Shown here one piece after another: positions 1 through 9,107 of a stretch of DNA of 64,000 bases (its first letter is position 1; each line of letters starts with the position of its first letter). A program made the position numbers and the translations under genes. The notes beneath the pieces were generated by a model, which saw only the letters and a list, made by a program, of their open reading frames with translations, was not told where the DNA came from and did no database searches. This DNA is from Candidatus Pacearchaeota archaeon (lineage in GTDB: Archaea; Nanobdellota; Nanobdellia; UBA10117; JABICX01): contig JAFCGM010000005.1 in assembly GCA_017608025.1 (NCBI GenBank), positions 1-64,000 on the forward strand. The letters run 5' to 3'.

Positions 1-99
1 GCTTTTTCTAAAAGGGGCTTTTTTCTTTTCCGCAGCCGCTTTTTCTAAAAGGGGCTTTTTTCTTTTCCGCAGCCGCTTTTTCTAAAAGGGGCTTTGGAG
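1..99. repeat. Tandem 37-bp repeat (gctttttctaaaaggggcttttttcttttccgcagcc), two full copies plus a partial third
   Basis: Copies at 1-37, 38-74 and partial 75-96 read directly; hairpin-like TTTTCTAAAAG core as in other repeats of the window. Confidence 0.9.
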
Positions 100-169
100 T
101 TGAAAGACCTTTTCTAAAAAGATTTTACCAAAAAAAATTTAAATCCCCTCTTCATAATATTCTTATCAT

Positions 170-1159
170 ATGAATAAGATTTTGTCTAATATACTTTCAT
201 CTCTATTGGGAATTTGCCTTTTTGTTTTCTTAGTTTGGAAAGTAGGTATTAACCAAATTCTGGCAACATTCCATAACTTTTCTTTTTTTAATATTTTCTT
301 CATCGTTGTTTTGGGATTTCTTTTATCAATTCCTCCAGCTCTTGTTTGGAACAATATTTTGAAGCTTAATGGAATATATATAAGACTAAAAGATGCAATA
401 AACACAACTTTTGCTGGAGAAGCAATAAGCTATATAACTCCTTCAGCTTATTTTGGCGGAGAGCCAGTAAAGGCATGGATTTTGAAAAGAATATATGGAA
501 CAGAAACAGATTGCGCACTTTCAACAATTTTCACTGAAAAGTTCCTTAGAATCTCCAACTATTTCTTTGCTGCGATGATTGGAATTCTTTTCATATTTAC
601 AGTATACTATCTTCCTCCCGGACTCGAAGTTTTGCTTGCAATTGCAGTTTCAATAAGCGTTCTTGTTTATCTTTTCTTTTTCGCAACAATTTTTTCTGGA
701 AAAGGTGTTGCAGACATTTTAATTAAAAAACTACAACTATATAGATTTAATTTTATAGCAAGAAAACAGCATAAAATATCTAATTTTGACAGAATTTTCA
801 GTGATTTTTTCTATTATAACAAAAAGCAGGCAATAAAGCAGTTCTTTTTTTCAATGCCTCTTATATTTATTGTTATTTTAAGATATTATGTAATTTTGCG
901 TGCATTTGGTTATACTCCGTCTTTTTTTGAAGTGTTTATGATGTTCTCAGCAGGTGTTTTTGCTGTAGCAGTTCCTTTGCTTCCTGGCTCATTAGGTGTT
1001 TTTGAAGTTATAATGGTCTTTATGACAACCTTGTTTTATGGAAACCCATCTTTAGGACTTGCTTTTGCATTTATGATAAGATTTTCAGATTTGCCGCGCG
1101 TTGGATATGGATTAATATGCTTTATAATATATAAAATAAAATTAAGTCATAAAAAATAG
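170..1159 (+). CDS. Flippase-like / lysylphosphatidylglycerol synthase TM-domain (UPF0104) integral membrane protein
   Basis: Multi-TM ORF with FGGEPVKAW and LPGSLGVFE motifs typical of the family. Confidence 0.75.
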   Translation: MNKILSNILSSLLGICLFVFLVWKVGINQILATFHNFSFFNIFFIVVLGFLLSIPPALVWNNILKLNGIYIRLKDAINTTFAGEAISYITPSAYFGGEPVKAWILKRIYGTETDCALSTIFTEKFLRISNYFFAAMIGILFIFTVYYLPPGLEVLLAIAVSISVLVYLFFFATIFSGKGVADILIKKLQLYRFNFIARKQHKISNFDRIFSDFFYYNKKQAIKQFFFSMPLIFIVILRYYVILRAFGYTPSFFEVFMMFSAGVFAVAVPLLPGSLGVFEVIMVFMTTLFYGNPSLGLAFAFMIRFSDLPRVGYGLICFIIYKIKLSHKK

Positions 1160-2071
1160 CTATTCTTCAGCTGCCAGATTCTCTGGTTTAGAATCTTCTG
1201 CACTTTCTGATTTAGATGATTCTTCTTCTGCTTTGGAAGGATATTCATTTTCAGAATATTCAAAAGCAAAGCCTTCTTCCCACATCTTGTCAAACATGCT
1301 CCGTATGCTTTTTGCAAAATAAGGTGTTGTAACCCAAAGACCAATGTCATATGTTGGATGAACATCCTTGTCATGCATGAGCATGAAAAGCATCTGCTTG
1401 TCGTCAACTATGCAGAACCTTCCGTTCAGGTTTGAAACATCCCGAATTTCTGCAATATCTTTTATGTTTTTAAGAACATCTTTTGTTTTTTCAGTTATAG
1501 GTGCAACAATTTTTATATCAACACCTCTAGCTTTTGCTTTTTCAAGCAAAGGCTTTAGTGTTCGAACTTTCCGTATAATTCCATCTTCTGTTGTTGAAAG
1601 GTATATTGATGATTCTGCATTTCTTATTAAAGATGAAAGCTGGTCATACAAATTGTGCCTTCCTTTTAATGACCCTGAAAAATCTGTTGCTTGCATTGGC
1701 TCAATTCCTTGATTATAGAGCAAATCAAGCTCCTTTAAAACATCAGAAGCAGCAAGATTGTCAAGCCTTTCAACCTTTTCCCTAGCACTTCTCTCAACTC
1801 GTCCCTGCACTCTTGAAATAACTTCTTTTGGGGAAATGGCCATATATCTTATTGGCTTTTCTGTTTTGACAATAACAAATCCTTTTCTCTCTAAGCTTTC
1901 TAAAACATCATATGTTCTTGACCGCGGAACATCTGCAATATCAGACAATTCACCTGCTGTTGAAACTCCTCTTGAAAGAAGAGCAGTCCATAATTTTACT
2001 TCATATAAATTAAGATTAAATGACCGCCTTAGCTTGTTTAGAAACTCATCACTCACAATCATATTTTTCAC
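1160..2071 (-). CDS. TrmB-family transcriptional regulator
   Basis: N-terminal winged helix (LYEVKLWTALLSRGVSTAGELSDIADVPRSRTYDVLESLERKGFV) and PLD-like C-terminal domain. Confidence 0.85.
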   Translation of the reverse strand: MKNMIVSDEFLNKLRRSFNLNLYEVKLWTALLSRGVSTAGELSDIADVPRSRTYDVLESLERKGFVIVKTEKPIRYMAISPKEVISRVQGRVERSAREKVERLDNLAASDVLKELDLLYNQGIEPMQATDFSGSLKGRHNLYDQLSSLIRNAESSIYLSTTEDGIIRKVRTLKPLLEKAKARGVDIKIVAPITEKTKDVLKNIKDIAEIRDVSNLNGRFCIVDDKQMLFMLMHDKDVHPTYDIGLWVTTPYFAKSIRSMFDKMWEEGFAFEYSENEYPSKAEEESSKSESAEDSKPENLAAEE

Positions 2072-2182
2072 TCCATAATAAAGTCTTATTCTTACTACTT
2101 AATATATGTTACGCAAAATTGTCTATAAAACTATTTCTATGTTTTGGTTGTATTATTAAGATATATACATTAAACTATTAAG

Positions 2183-2683
2183 TTAAATTAATTCCTCAAG
2201 CATACCCATTTGCCGCATTTCTTGAAACTGCTCAGGGCTTAAAAACAATATTTTTGGCTCAATTCCGATTTTTTCAGCTTCGCTTTTAATATGAAATTCA
2301 ACTTTGCCTTTGTTTATGTTTTTTCCAACAACAAAGAACTTTGACTTGTCTTTTTTGCTGAAAAACAATCTTGCTGGAGAGAGCCTTTTCCTTAAATTAG
2401 AAAGAAGATCTTCTGGTTTTCCAACTAGCATTTCATAAAGACTTTGAAATGCATCAGAATCTCTTTTTATTTTGTAGAAAGTGAATTTGCCTTGAATTTG
2501 CTTTTCAACAAGCCCAATTTCAAGGCATTTTTGAATTATTCTATAAGTTGTAGCTAAGCTTACTTTGCTTTCTCTTGACAAATCTCTTAAATAGAAAATA
2601 TCTTTTTTGTTAAGAAGTTTTTGTATAACATTTATTGTTTTGTCATCAAAAAGAGTTGAAAGAAGCTTTGTTTTAACACCCAT
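2183..2683 (-). CDS. Winged-helix transcriptional regulator
   Basis: LLNKKDIFYLRDLSRESKVSLATTYRIIQKCLEIGLVEKQIQGKFTFYKI. Confidence 0.75.
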   Translation of the reverse strand: MGVKTKLLSTLFDDKTINVIQKLLNKKDIFYLRDLSRESKVSLATTYRIIQKCLEIGLVEKQIQGKFTFYKIKRDSDAFQSLYEMLVGKPEDLLSNLRKRLSPARLFFSKKDKSKFFVVGKNINKGKVEFHIKSEAEKIGIEPKILFLSPEQFQEMRQMGMLEELI

Positions 2684-2689
2684 GCATAA

Positions 2690-2795
2690 ATATGTTTCAG
2701 AAATATTATAAATGTTTCTTTTATGAAAACATGTTTCAATCTTTTTTAATTATTTATGAAACAGCGTTTCAAAAAAATAACACTATTTCATAAAA
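2690..2795. promoter_or_regulatory. Cluster of GTTTC(A)/TGAAAC half-sites upstream of the winged-helix regulator, including dyad TGAAACagcGTTTCA
   Basis: Direct reading: tatGTTTCAg, aaatGTTTCt, GAAAACATGTTTCA, TGAAACAGCGTTTCA (2757-2771), TTTCATAAA. Confidence 0.5.
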
Positions 2796-2803
2796 ACAAA
2801 AAT

Positions 2804-4495
2804 TTAGGTTCTATATCGCTGTTTTTTGTAAAGATTTTTTACAGTATCCAAAGTGTCAATTTCTTCAGGTTTTCTGTCTTCTCTTAGTTTGATAAGCCGC
2901 GGAAACCGTAAAGCATATCCAGACTTATATGACGGGCTTTTCTGAATTTCTTCATATCCAACTTCAACAATTACTTGTGGCTTAACTTTTACACTTTTAC
3001 CTGATTTTTTTATAATTAGTGGTTTTAGCAGTTTAGTAAAATCTGCATAACTTATTCCTTCTTCAGACTTTTCCTTTACTCCCGTGCTCATTTTTCCAAT
3101 AGTTAAAAATTCTTCTTTTTCTGGCTCAACACATGCAAGAGTGTATGAAGTAAGCCACCCAGCTCTTTTTCCCGTGCCCCATTCCGCTCCAATTATTACA
3201 ACTTCCAGAGTTTCTGTTTCTGGCTTAACCTTAACTCCATATCCAACTCTGCTTCCAGGCTTGTATTTTGCTTCCAGATTCTTAACCATTACGCCTTCAT
3301 TTCCTTTTTCAAGAGATTCCTTGTAGAATTTTTTAGCTTGTTTTTCATTGCTAGTGATAATCTGCTTTGCAATTTCAATTTTGTTTTTCTTGCTTTTGAT
3401 TATTTTCTTAAGCTTTTTTCTTCTTTTTGAAAATTCAGTTTCAAGCAAGTCATTTCCTTCCAATGAAATTAAGTCAAAAGGAGCAATTATAACTGGAATT
3501 TTCTTAACCATTTCCTTTATTTTGTACTTTCTTTTTATTCGTTGGGAAATGTTCTGAAACGGCAGCCAATTGCCAGTTTTTTTGTCAAGGCCAATGACTT
3601 CTGAGTCAATAATGCATTTTTCAGCATTAACTGTTTTCTTCACTCTTTCAACAATGTCTGGAAACTGGTTTGTTACATCTTCCTGCCTTCTTGTAAATAA
3701 TTGAACTTTGTCTTTGTTCTTGTGAATCTGAAGCCGAAATCCGTCATATTTGTATTCAATTGCAGCAGGCTTTCCAACCCGTTCAAAAGCCTCAGGAATT
3801 CCTGAAACTTTTTGGAAAAGCATTACACGAATTGGTTTTCCAAGCTGAAGCCTGACTTTTTCAAGACCTGAATTGCTCTTCTCCTTTGCAATAACAGCAA
3901 CTTCAGAAAAATCACTAAGTAAGTCATAAGCATGCTGAACATTCTTTTTCTCAACATCAAATGCTTTTGAAATAGCATCTCTCAAAACACCAGCACCAAC
4001 ACCAACCCGAAGGTCGCTTAAGCAGGTTCTTAGAATGTATTTTGCTTCATTTGGTTTTGAATTTGATATTAGCTCTTTTAAAATCCTCATTTTTCTATCA
4101 ACAGCACCCTGTCCTTCTGTTGAAGCAAGCTTTTCAAGTTTTGAATAAACTTCTAAAAGTGAATTTGTTTTTGAAAATAATGTTTTCTGCTTGCGATTTT
4201 TAATTATTTTCTCAGCAATTTCTCCAACATCTCCTATTTTGCTCCATTCTTTCTCAATGTCTTTTATTGAAGTTCCAGTGCTTGAGCTTAATGCTTTCAG
4301 AGCAAGCTTAACACCAATTCCAAGCTCTCTTTTGTCCCAGTCTGGAAAAACCTTTCCTTGAATAAGCAAAATTATTTTCTTTAAGTCTTCTTTTTCCAAG
4401 CCAAAAATAAAATCTGCAAGAATTTCAGTTTTTTTCAAGCTGCTTCCAGTTTCTTCTAACTTTGAATAAATCTCAACAAGTTTTGAATATTGCAT
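2804..4495 (-). CDS. lig: ATP-dependent DNA ligase
   Basis: Adenylation motif EYKYDGFRLQIHK, EGVMVKN, KVKP motifs; 563 aa archaeal type. Confidence 0.95.
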   Translation of the reverse strand: MQYSKLVEIYSKLEETGSSLKKTEILADFIFGLEKEDLKKIILLIQGKVFPDWDKRELGIGVKLALKALSSSTGTSIKDIEKEWSKIGDVGEIAEKIIKNRKQKTLFSKTNSLLEVYSKLEKLASTEGQGAVDRKMRILKELISNSKPNEAKYILRTCLSDLRVGVGAGVLRDAISKAFDVEKKNVQHAYDLLSDFSEVAVIAKEKSNSGLEKVRLQLGKPIRVMLFQKVSGIPEAFERVGKPAAIEYKYDGFRLQIHKNKDKVQLFTRRQEDVTNQFPDIVERVKKTVNAEKCIIDSEVIGLDKKTGNWLPFQNISQRIKRKYKIKEMVKKIPVIIAPFDLISLEGNDLLETEFSKRRKKLKKIIKSKKNKIEIAKQIITSNEKQAKKFYKESLEKGNEGVMVKNLEAKYKPGSRVGYGVKVKPETETLEVVIIGAEWGTGKRAGWLTSYTLACVEPEKEEFLTIGKMSTGVKEKSEEGISYADFTKLLKPLIIKKSGKSVKVKPQVIVEVGYEEIQKSPSYKSGYALRFPRLIKLREDRKPEEIDTLDTVKNLYKKQRYRT

Positions 4496-4534
4496 GTTAC
4501 TTATTAAGATAGAATAAAATAAAAGATTAACCCA

Positions 4535-5128
4535 CTATCTTCCTAAAACCCTGCGAACTTTTTTCTTGATTTTTTCATTCAAGGGAGCAATATTCTTGTC
4601 AATTTTGTTGCCCCACTTTTCAAAGAACATTATTGTGTTTTGCTGAGGCCTGTTTGTTGGTAATGGAGGAGATTCAGTATACCCTAAAGAAATTACTGCG
4701 TGAATTTCAATTTCATCTGTAATTTCCAAGATATCCTTAAGCTCATTTTCTGAAAATGCACCTATCCAGCAGGAGCCCACACCAAAACCTGTTGCACATA
4801 ATAACATATTTTCAATTGCAGCAGAAGTGTTCTGTATTGCATACATCTTTCCTTTTTTTGAATAATGTTTTTTCACGCTTTCTGTGTCTGAGCAGACCAC
4901 AACAAGAACAGAAGCCTCATCAATCCATTCCTGCTCAAGACAAGCATTTGCAATTTGCCTTTTCTTTTCAAAATCCCTTACAACAATAAATCGAGAATTC
5001 TGAATATTTCCTGCACAAGGAGCCCATCTTCCAGCTTCCAGAATTGAATACAAAACCTCGTCTGAGATTTTCTTTGAAGAGTATTTTCTAACAGACCTTC
5101 GGTTCTTGATTAGATTTAAAATATCCAT
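4535..5128 (-). CDS. Nitroreductase family protein
   Basis: IKNRRSVRKYSSKKISDEVLYSILEAGRWAPCAGNIQNSRFIVV; GVGSCWIGAF. Confidence 0.9.
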   Translation of the reverse strand: MDILNLIKNRRSVRKYSSKKISDEVLYSILEAGRWAPCAGNIQNSRFIVVRDFEKKRQIANACLEQEWIDEASVLVVVCSDTESVKKHYSKKGKMYAIQNTSAAIENMLLCATGFGVGSCWIGAFSENELKDILEITDEIEIHAVISLGYTESPPLPTNRPQQNTIMFFEKWGNKIDKNIAPLNEKIKKKVRRVLGR

Positions 5129-5224
5129 TAAATAATAAAGAAGTTCTTTGCTTTAAAAATTTGCTATAAATTTTTTCTAAAAACAAAAAATAGTTTTTCT
5201 TTCGCGAACGTTTCTTTTTTCTAA

Positions 5225-5268
5225 AAAGAAAGGTTCTGGCAGATGCCTTGCGGCATCCACCAGAGGCG
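5225..5268. terminator. Strong GC-rich hairpin downstream of ftsZ (TCTGGCAGATGCC TTGC GGCATCCACCAGA)
   Basis: Inverted repeat with one mismatch, unusually GC-rich for the locus. Confidence 0.55.
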
Positions 5269-5302
5269 GTATCTAACACACTTCGGAGGTGTCTTTAGAA
5301 CT

Positions 5303-6376
5303 TCAGTTAATCATCTGAATGCCCAGTTCTTTGTTCATCTCTATACTTTGTTTGGAAGGTTTTCCATATTCCTGCTTTCCAAGAACAAATGGAGATTGAA
5401 CACCAGTTATAATTGTCATTACACGGAGCTTTCCTTTCATGTCTTCTTCTATTCTTGCTCCCCACATGACATTTGCATCTGCATCCAGCTGATCTGTTAC
5501 TAACTGACCTGCTCTCTCTGCCTCTTCAAGAGTCAAGTCATTTCCACCAGTTATATGGATTAACGCACCAGTGGCTCCTTTATAATTTACATCAAGCAAA
5601 GGATTTTCAAGTGCTCTTTTTACAGACTCATCAACTTTTTTGTCAGAATCTGCTTCGCCAATTCCAATTACAGAAACACCACCATCTGTCATGATGTTTC
5701 TTACATCAGCATAATCCATATTTATTAGGCTTGGAACCGCGATAATCTCAACAATTCCTTTAATCATTGTTGAAACAATTTCATTTGCAACTGCAAATGC
5801 TTGCTGTATTGGCAAATTTCCTGCAATTCGTGATAATCGATTATTGTCAATTACTATTACAGTGTCTGCAACTTGCCTTAGCTGCTTTAAGCCCCACTCT
5901 GCCTTGTCAATTCTTGCTTTTTCAATTGAAAATGGCATTGTTACTACGCCAATGACAATTGCTCCCATGTCTTTTGCCAGCTGGGCAATTACTGGAGCTG
6001 CTCCAGTTCCAGTTCCTCCGCCAAGTCCTGCTGTTACAAAAACCATGTCAACATCCTTAAGGTGATCCTTAATTTCATGAATAGACTCTTTTGCAGCTTC
6101 CATTCCTTTTTCAGGAATTCCGCCTGTGCCTAGACCGCGAGTAAGCTCCCTTCCAATCAAAATCTTTTTGTCAGCTTCTCTTATATCTAGGTGTTGACTA
6201 TCCGTATTAGTTGCTAAAATTTCTGCACCTTGTACGCCTTTTCGATATAACCAGTCACACATATTGCATCCTGCGCCTCCAGCGCCGAAAACTTTTATAG
6301 TTGCCTGTCCGCATGTGTCATCCACTTTTTCTGTTTTTTCCGAATTTTTTAAAGCATTTTGCACAATAAAATCCAT
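5303..6376 (-). CDS. ftsZ: Cell division protein FtsZ
   Basis: GAGGAGCN, GGGTGTGAAPVIA, NxDxxD-type motifs; start taken at MDFIVQN preceded by GGAGGTG. Confidence 0.97.
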   Translation of the reverse strand: MDFIVQNALKNSEKTEKVDDTCGQATIKVFGAGGAGCNMCDWLYRKGVQGAEILATNTDSQHLDIREADKKILIGRELTRGLGTGGIPEKGMEAAKESIHEIKDHLKDVDMVFVTAGLGGGTGTGAAPVIAQLAKDMGAIVIGVVTMPFSIEKARIDKAEWGLKQLRQVADTVIVIDNNRLSRIAGNLPIQQAFAVANEIVSTMIKGIVEIIAVPSLINMDYADVRNIMTDGGVSVIGIGEADSDKKVDESVKRALENPLLDVNYKGATGALIHITGGNDLTLEEAERAGQLVTDQLDADANVMWGARIEEDMKGKLRVMTIITGVQSPFVLGKQEYGKPSKQSIEMNKELGIQMIN

Positions 6377-6385
6377 ACTGCACCT

Positions 6386-6399
6386 CCGTTTTGAAACGG
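6386..6399 (-). promoter_or_regulatory. Palindromic hairpin CCGTTTcaAAACGG overlapping the first bases of the ftsZ Shine-Dalgarno
   Basis: Perfect 6-bp arms read on the minus strand immediately 5' of AGGTG. Confidence 0.5.
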
Positions 6400-6674
6400 C
6401 GAAGTTTTTTATCACAAAACACAATAGTTAAGTGATGTTTTATATTTGAAACAATGTTTAAAAATAGTTTCTATTCTGAAGAAAACAAATAAATATTTCT
6501 TTTGGAAAAACAAACTCTAAGTAAATCGTTCCATAAGAAACATTAAGCACCTCTTTATATTTTTTATGGTCATTTTTGAAAATCAAATAACACAAGATAT
6601 AGTGGTTTGAAAAAAACCAGAAGTATATCTTAAACAATATATAAATTTAATAATATTTAATTAAAAAATATTAC

Positions 6675-7232
6675 ATGCTCTTTGAGATTGAAAAAAAGTA
6701 TTTGATTGAAGAGAATAATAAGGATTTTGCAACTAAAGAGTTTTACAATATTTTTGATTCAATAGATTCTTTAAAGCAATATGTTAAGGAAAAGGGATGG
6801 TGGATTTTGCAAGCATATCTTCCACAAAGATTTCTAACACAAGAAAAAATTAACTTTTTGTTTGGAAAACAGGGAATTGAAGCAAAAATAAACTTCAATC
6901 CGCAAGAGGCAAGAATAAGATATTACAAGAGAAAGCACACTTTTACACTTAAAAGCAAAGGAACTCTTGAAAAAGAAGAATTGGAAAAAGAAATAACTTT
7001 AGAACTCTTTCAGAAATTGTATGACAATTATACAGAAGGCAGAAGAGTTGCAAGGACAAGAGCAGAATTTCCTTACAAAGACCAGATTATTAAGTTTAAT
7101 GTTTATGACGATCACCCCCTTGTAATTGCAGAAATAGAGTTTGAGTCAAAATCCCTTGCAGACAAATTTCCTGCCCTAGGAAAAGACATCACAGAAGACA
7201 AGAGATATGAGAACAGAAATCTCGCAAAATAA
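6675..7232 (+). CDS. CYTH-domain protein (class IV adenylate cyclase / triphosphatase-like)
   Basis: N-terminal EIEKKYLI, ARIRYYKRKHTFTLKSKG, VIAEIEFES motifs. Confidence 0.8.
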   Translation: MLFEIEKKYLIEENNKDFATKEFYNIFDSIDSLKQYVKEKGWWILQAYLPQRFLTQEKINFLFGKQGIEAKINFNPQEARIRYYKRKHTFTLKSKGTLEKEELEKEITLELFQKLYDNYTEGRRVARTRAEFPYKDQIIKFNVYDDHPLVIAEIEFESKSLADKFPALGKDITEDKRYENRNLAK

Positions 7233-7748
7233 TCAAAAAATCGAGCCGTATTTTTTCCCAGTTTCCTCTTCAAGAATTTCTTTTGCATAGGGCGGAAGAC
7301 TATTTATTATATGTTTTATTTCCTTGTTACTTAAATCACTAATAGAAATTTTCTTTTTTTCTTTCCATTCTTTTTCAAGCTGTTTTTTCGGAGAAGGCAT
7401 TCCATATATGCAATAAATTTTCCATGCAATTCTTTGAAGGTCCTGGTATTTTTCCATAACATGCACTGATTTGCTGTTATAGTTATGTTTTGTAAATTCC
7501 TTGTTGCAGTAATCTCTCCACACATTAAATAAGTTTATTCGAGCAGTGGCATCTTTTATATTATCATACTCTGTTCTTGAAAAAAGCTCCCCAATTAATG
7601 CAACAAGAGTTTCTTCAGGATTTTCCTCAAAATTTCTCAATGAACCTAGAAAGTCATAATTCATGCTTTTGGCTTTTGTGGTAATTTCTTTTTTCTTTTC
7701 ATTTGTTAATCTCTGCAAAAAGAACAGTTTTTCTTCAAGATTTTGCAT
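7233..7748 (-). CDS. Hypothetical protein
   Basis: 171-aa ORF, convergent with the CYTH gene. Confidence 0.6.
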   Translation of the reverse strand: MQNLEEKLFFLQRLTNEKKKEITTKAKSMNYDFLGSLRNFEENPEETLVALIGELFSRTEYDNIKDATARINLFNVWRDYCNKEFTKHNYNSKSVHVMEKYQDLQRIAWKIYCIYGMPSPKKQLEKEWKEKKKISISDLSNKEIKHIINSLPPYAKEILEEETGKKYGSIF

Positions 7749-7834
7749 TTTACAACTAAAAAGTAGTTGTTTTTATTTATAAGTTTTTTTAATATTAAAC
7801 AAATTTTTTATATCCTGCTTCACTTATTATTACT

Positions 7835-9106
7835 ATGAAATTCAAAATAGGTTCTAATGTGAAAGTTAAGTCAAAAGGCACAGAATATTCTGGAGAGGTT
7901 TTGCCTTCAACAGATAATGAAACTCTTTTCCTCAAACTTGAAAACGGATACAATGTTGGACTCGCAATTAAATCAATTTCTTCATCATCCTCATTAAAGT
8001 CTGCCAAAAAATCCTCAAAAAATCCAAAAAAACAAGAAAAGCAGAATCCAAAGCTGCCGAAAATATCAATCATAACTACTGGCGGCACAATTGCCTCAAA
8101 AGTGGAATACAAGACAGGAGCAGTTGCCCCTCTCGAATCACCACAGGAGCTTCTTTCCTCTGTTCCTCAGCTGAAGAAGAAAATAAACATTGCAGATGTG
8201 ATTTCCCCGATTTCAATTTTGTCTGAAAACGTCACATTCGAGGACTGGCAAAAGCTTGCAGAATTTGTTGCAAGGGAATTAAATGAGGGCAAGGAAGGAG
8301 TTATAGTCTTGCACGGCACAGATACAATGCACTATACTTCAGCAGCCCTTTCCTTTATGCTTGAAAACCTGAACAAGCCCGTGGCTATTGTAGGCTCTCA
8401 GAGGTCAAGCGACAGAGGCAGTTTTGATGGTGCGGAAAATCTTCTTTGCGCAGCAGAATATGCAAAGTCAGATATTGCTGAAGTATCTGTGATAATGCAT
8501 GCTTCATCTTCAGACAACAAGTGTCTTGCTATTCCAGGAACAAAAGCAAGGAAAATGCACACAACCCGGCGAGACGCTTTCCGCCCGATTAATTCATTCC
8601 CTTTTGCAGAAATAACTCCTGCAGGAAAAATCACAAAAATCTTCGATTATAATAAAAAGTCAAAAGGGAAAGTGAATGTCAATATTTCTTTTGAGCCCAA
8701 AATCGCTCTGATAAAAATCCATCCAGAGATATCTGCAGATATTCTTAATTTCTACATTGACAAGGGATTCAAAGGGATTATTTTTGAGGGAACAGGAATG
8801 GGCCACATGCCTTTGAATGATTCCTGGAAATCTGCCTTAAGAATTGCAAAGCGCAGAAACATTTTCATAGGAATGACTTCCCAATGCCTGTATGGAACAA
8901 CAAATCCAAATGTTTACCAGACCGGTCGCGAACTTGAGGAGCTCGGCATTGTATATCTTAAGGACATCCTGCCAGAAACCGCATTTGTAAAGCTGGGCTG
9001 TATCTTAGGAAGAACAAATAATTTTGTTAAAGTTAAAGAGCTTATGCTTCAAAATCTTAAGGGAGAGTTTAATTCTCGATTAACAAAGTCCCAATACCTT
9101 TACTGA
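7835..9106 (+). CDS. gatD: Glutamyl-tRNA(Gln) amidotransferase subunit D
   Basis: Asparaginase-type TTGGTIASKVEYKTGAVAP and LHGTDTMHYTS motifs with N-terminal GatD extension. Confidence 0.95.
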   Translation: MKFKIGSNVKVKSKGTEYSGEVLPSTDNETLFLKLENGYNVGLAIKSISSSSSLKSAKKSSKNPKKQEKQNPKLPKISIITTGGTIASKVEYKTGAVAPLESPQELLSSVPQLKKKINIADVISPISILSENVTFEDWQKLAEFVARELNEGKEGVIVLHGTDTMHYTSAALSFMLENLNKPVAIVGSQRSSDRGSFDGAENLLCAAEYAKSDIAEVSVIMHASSSDNKCLAIPGTKARKMHTTRRDAFRPINSFPFAEITPAGKITKIFDYNKKSKGKVNVNISFEPKIALIKIHPEISADILNFYIDKGFKGIIFEGTGMGHMPLNDSWKSALRIAKRRNIFIGMTSQCLYGTTNPNVYQTGRELEELGIVYLKDILPETAFVKLGCILGRTNNFVKVKELMLQNLKGEFNSRLTKSQYLY

Positions 9107-9107
9107 A

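Noticed and set aside
1-99. Possible CRISPR array at the window start
   Set aside because: The 37-bp units are contiguous with no unique spacers and continue the hairpin repeat theme of the window.
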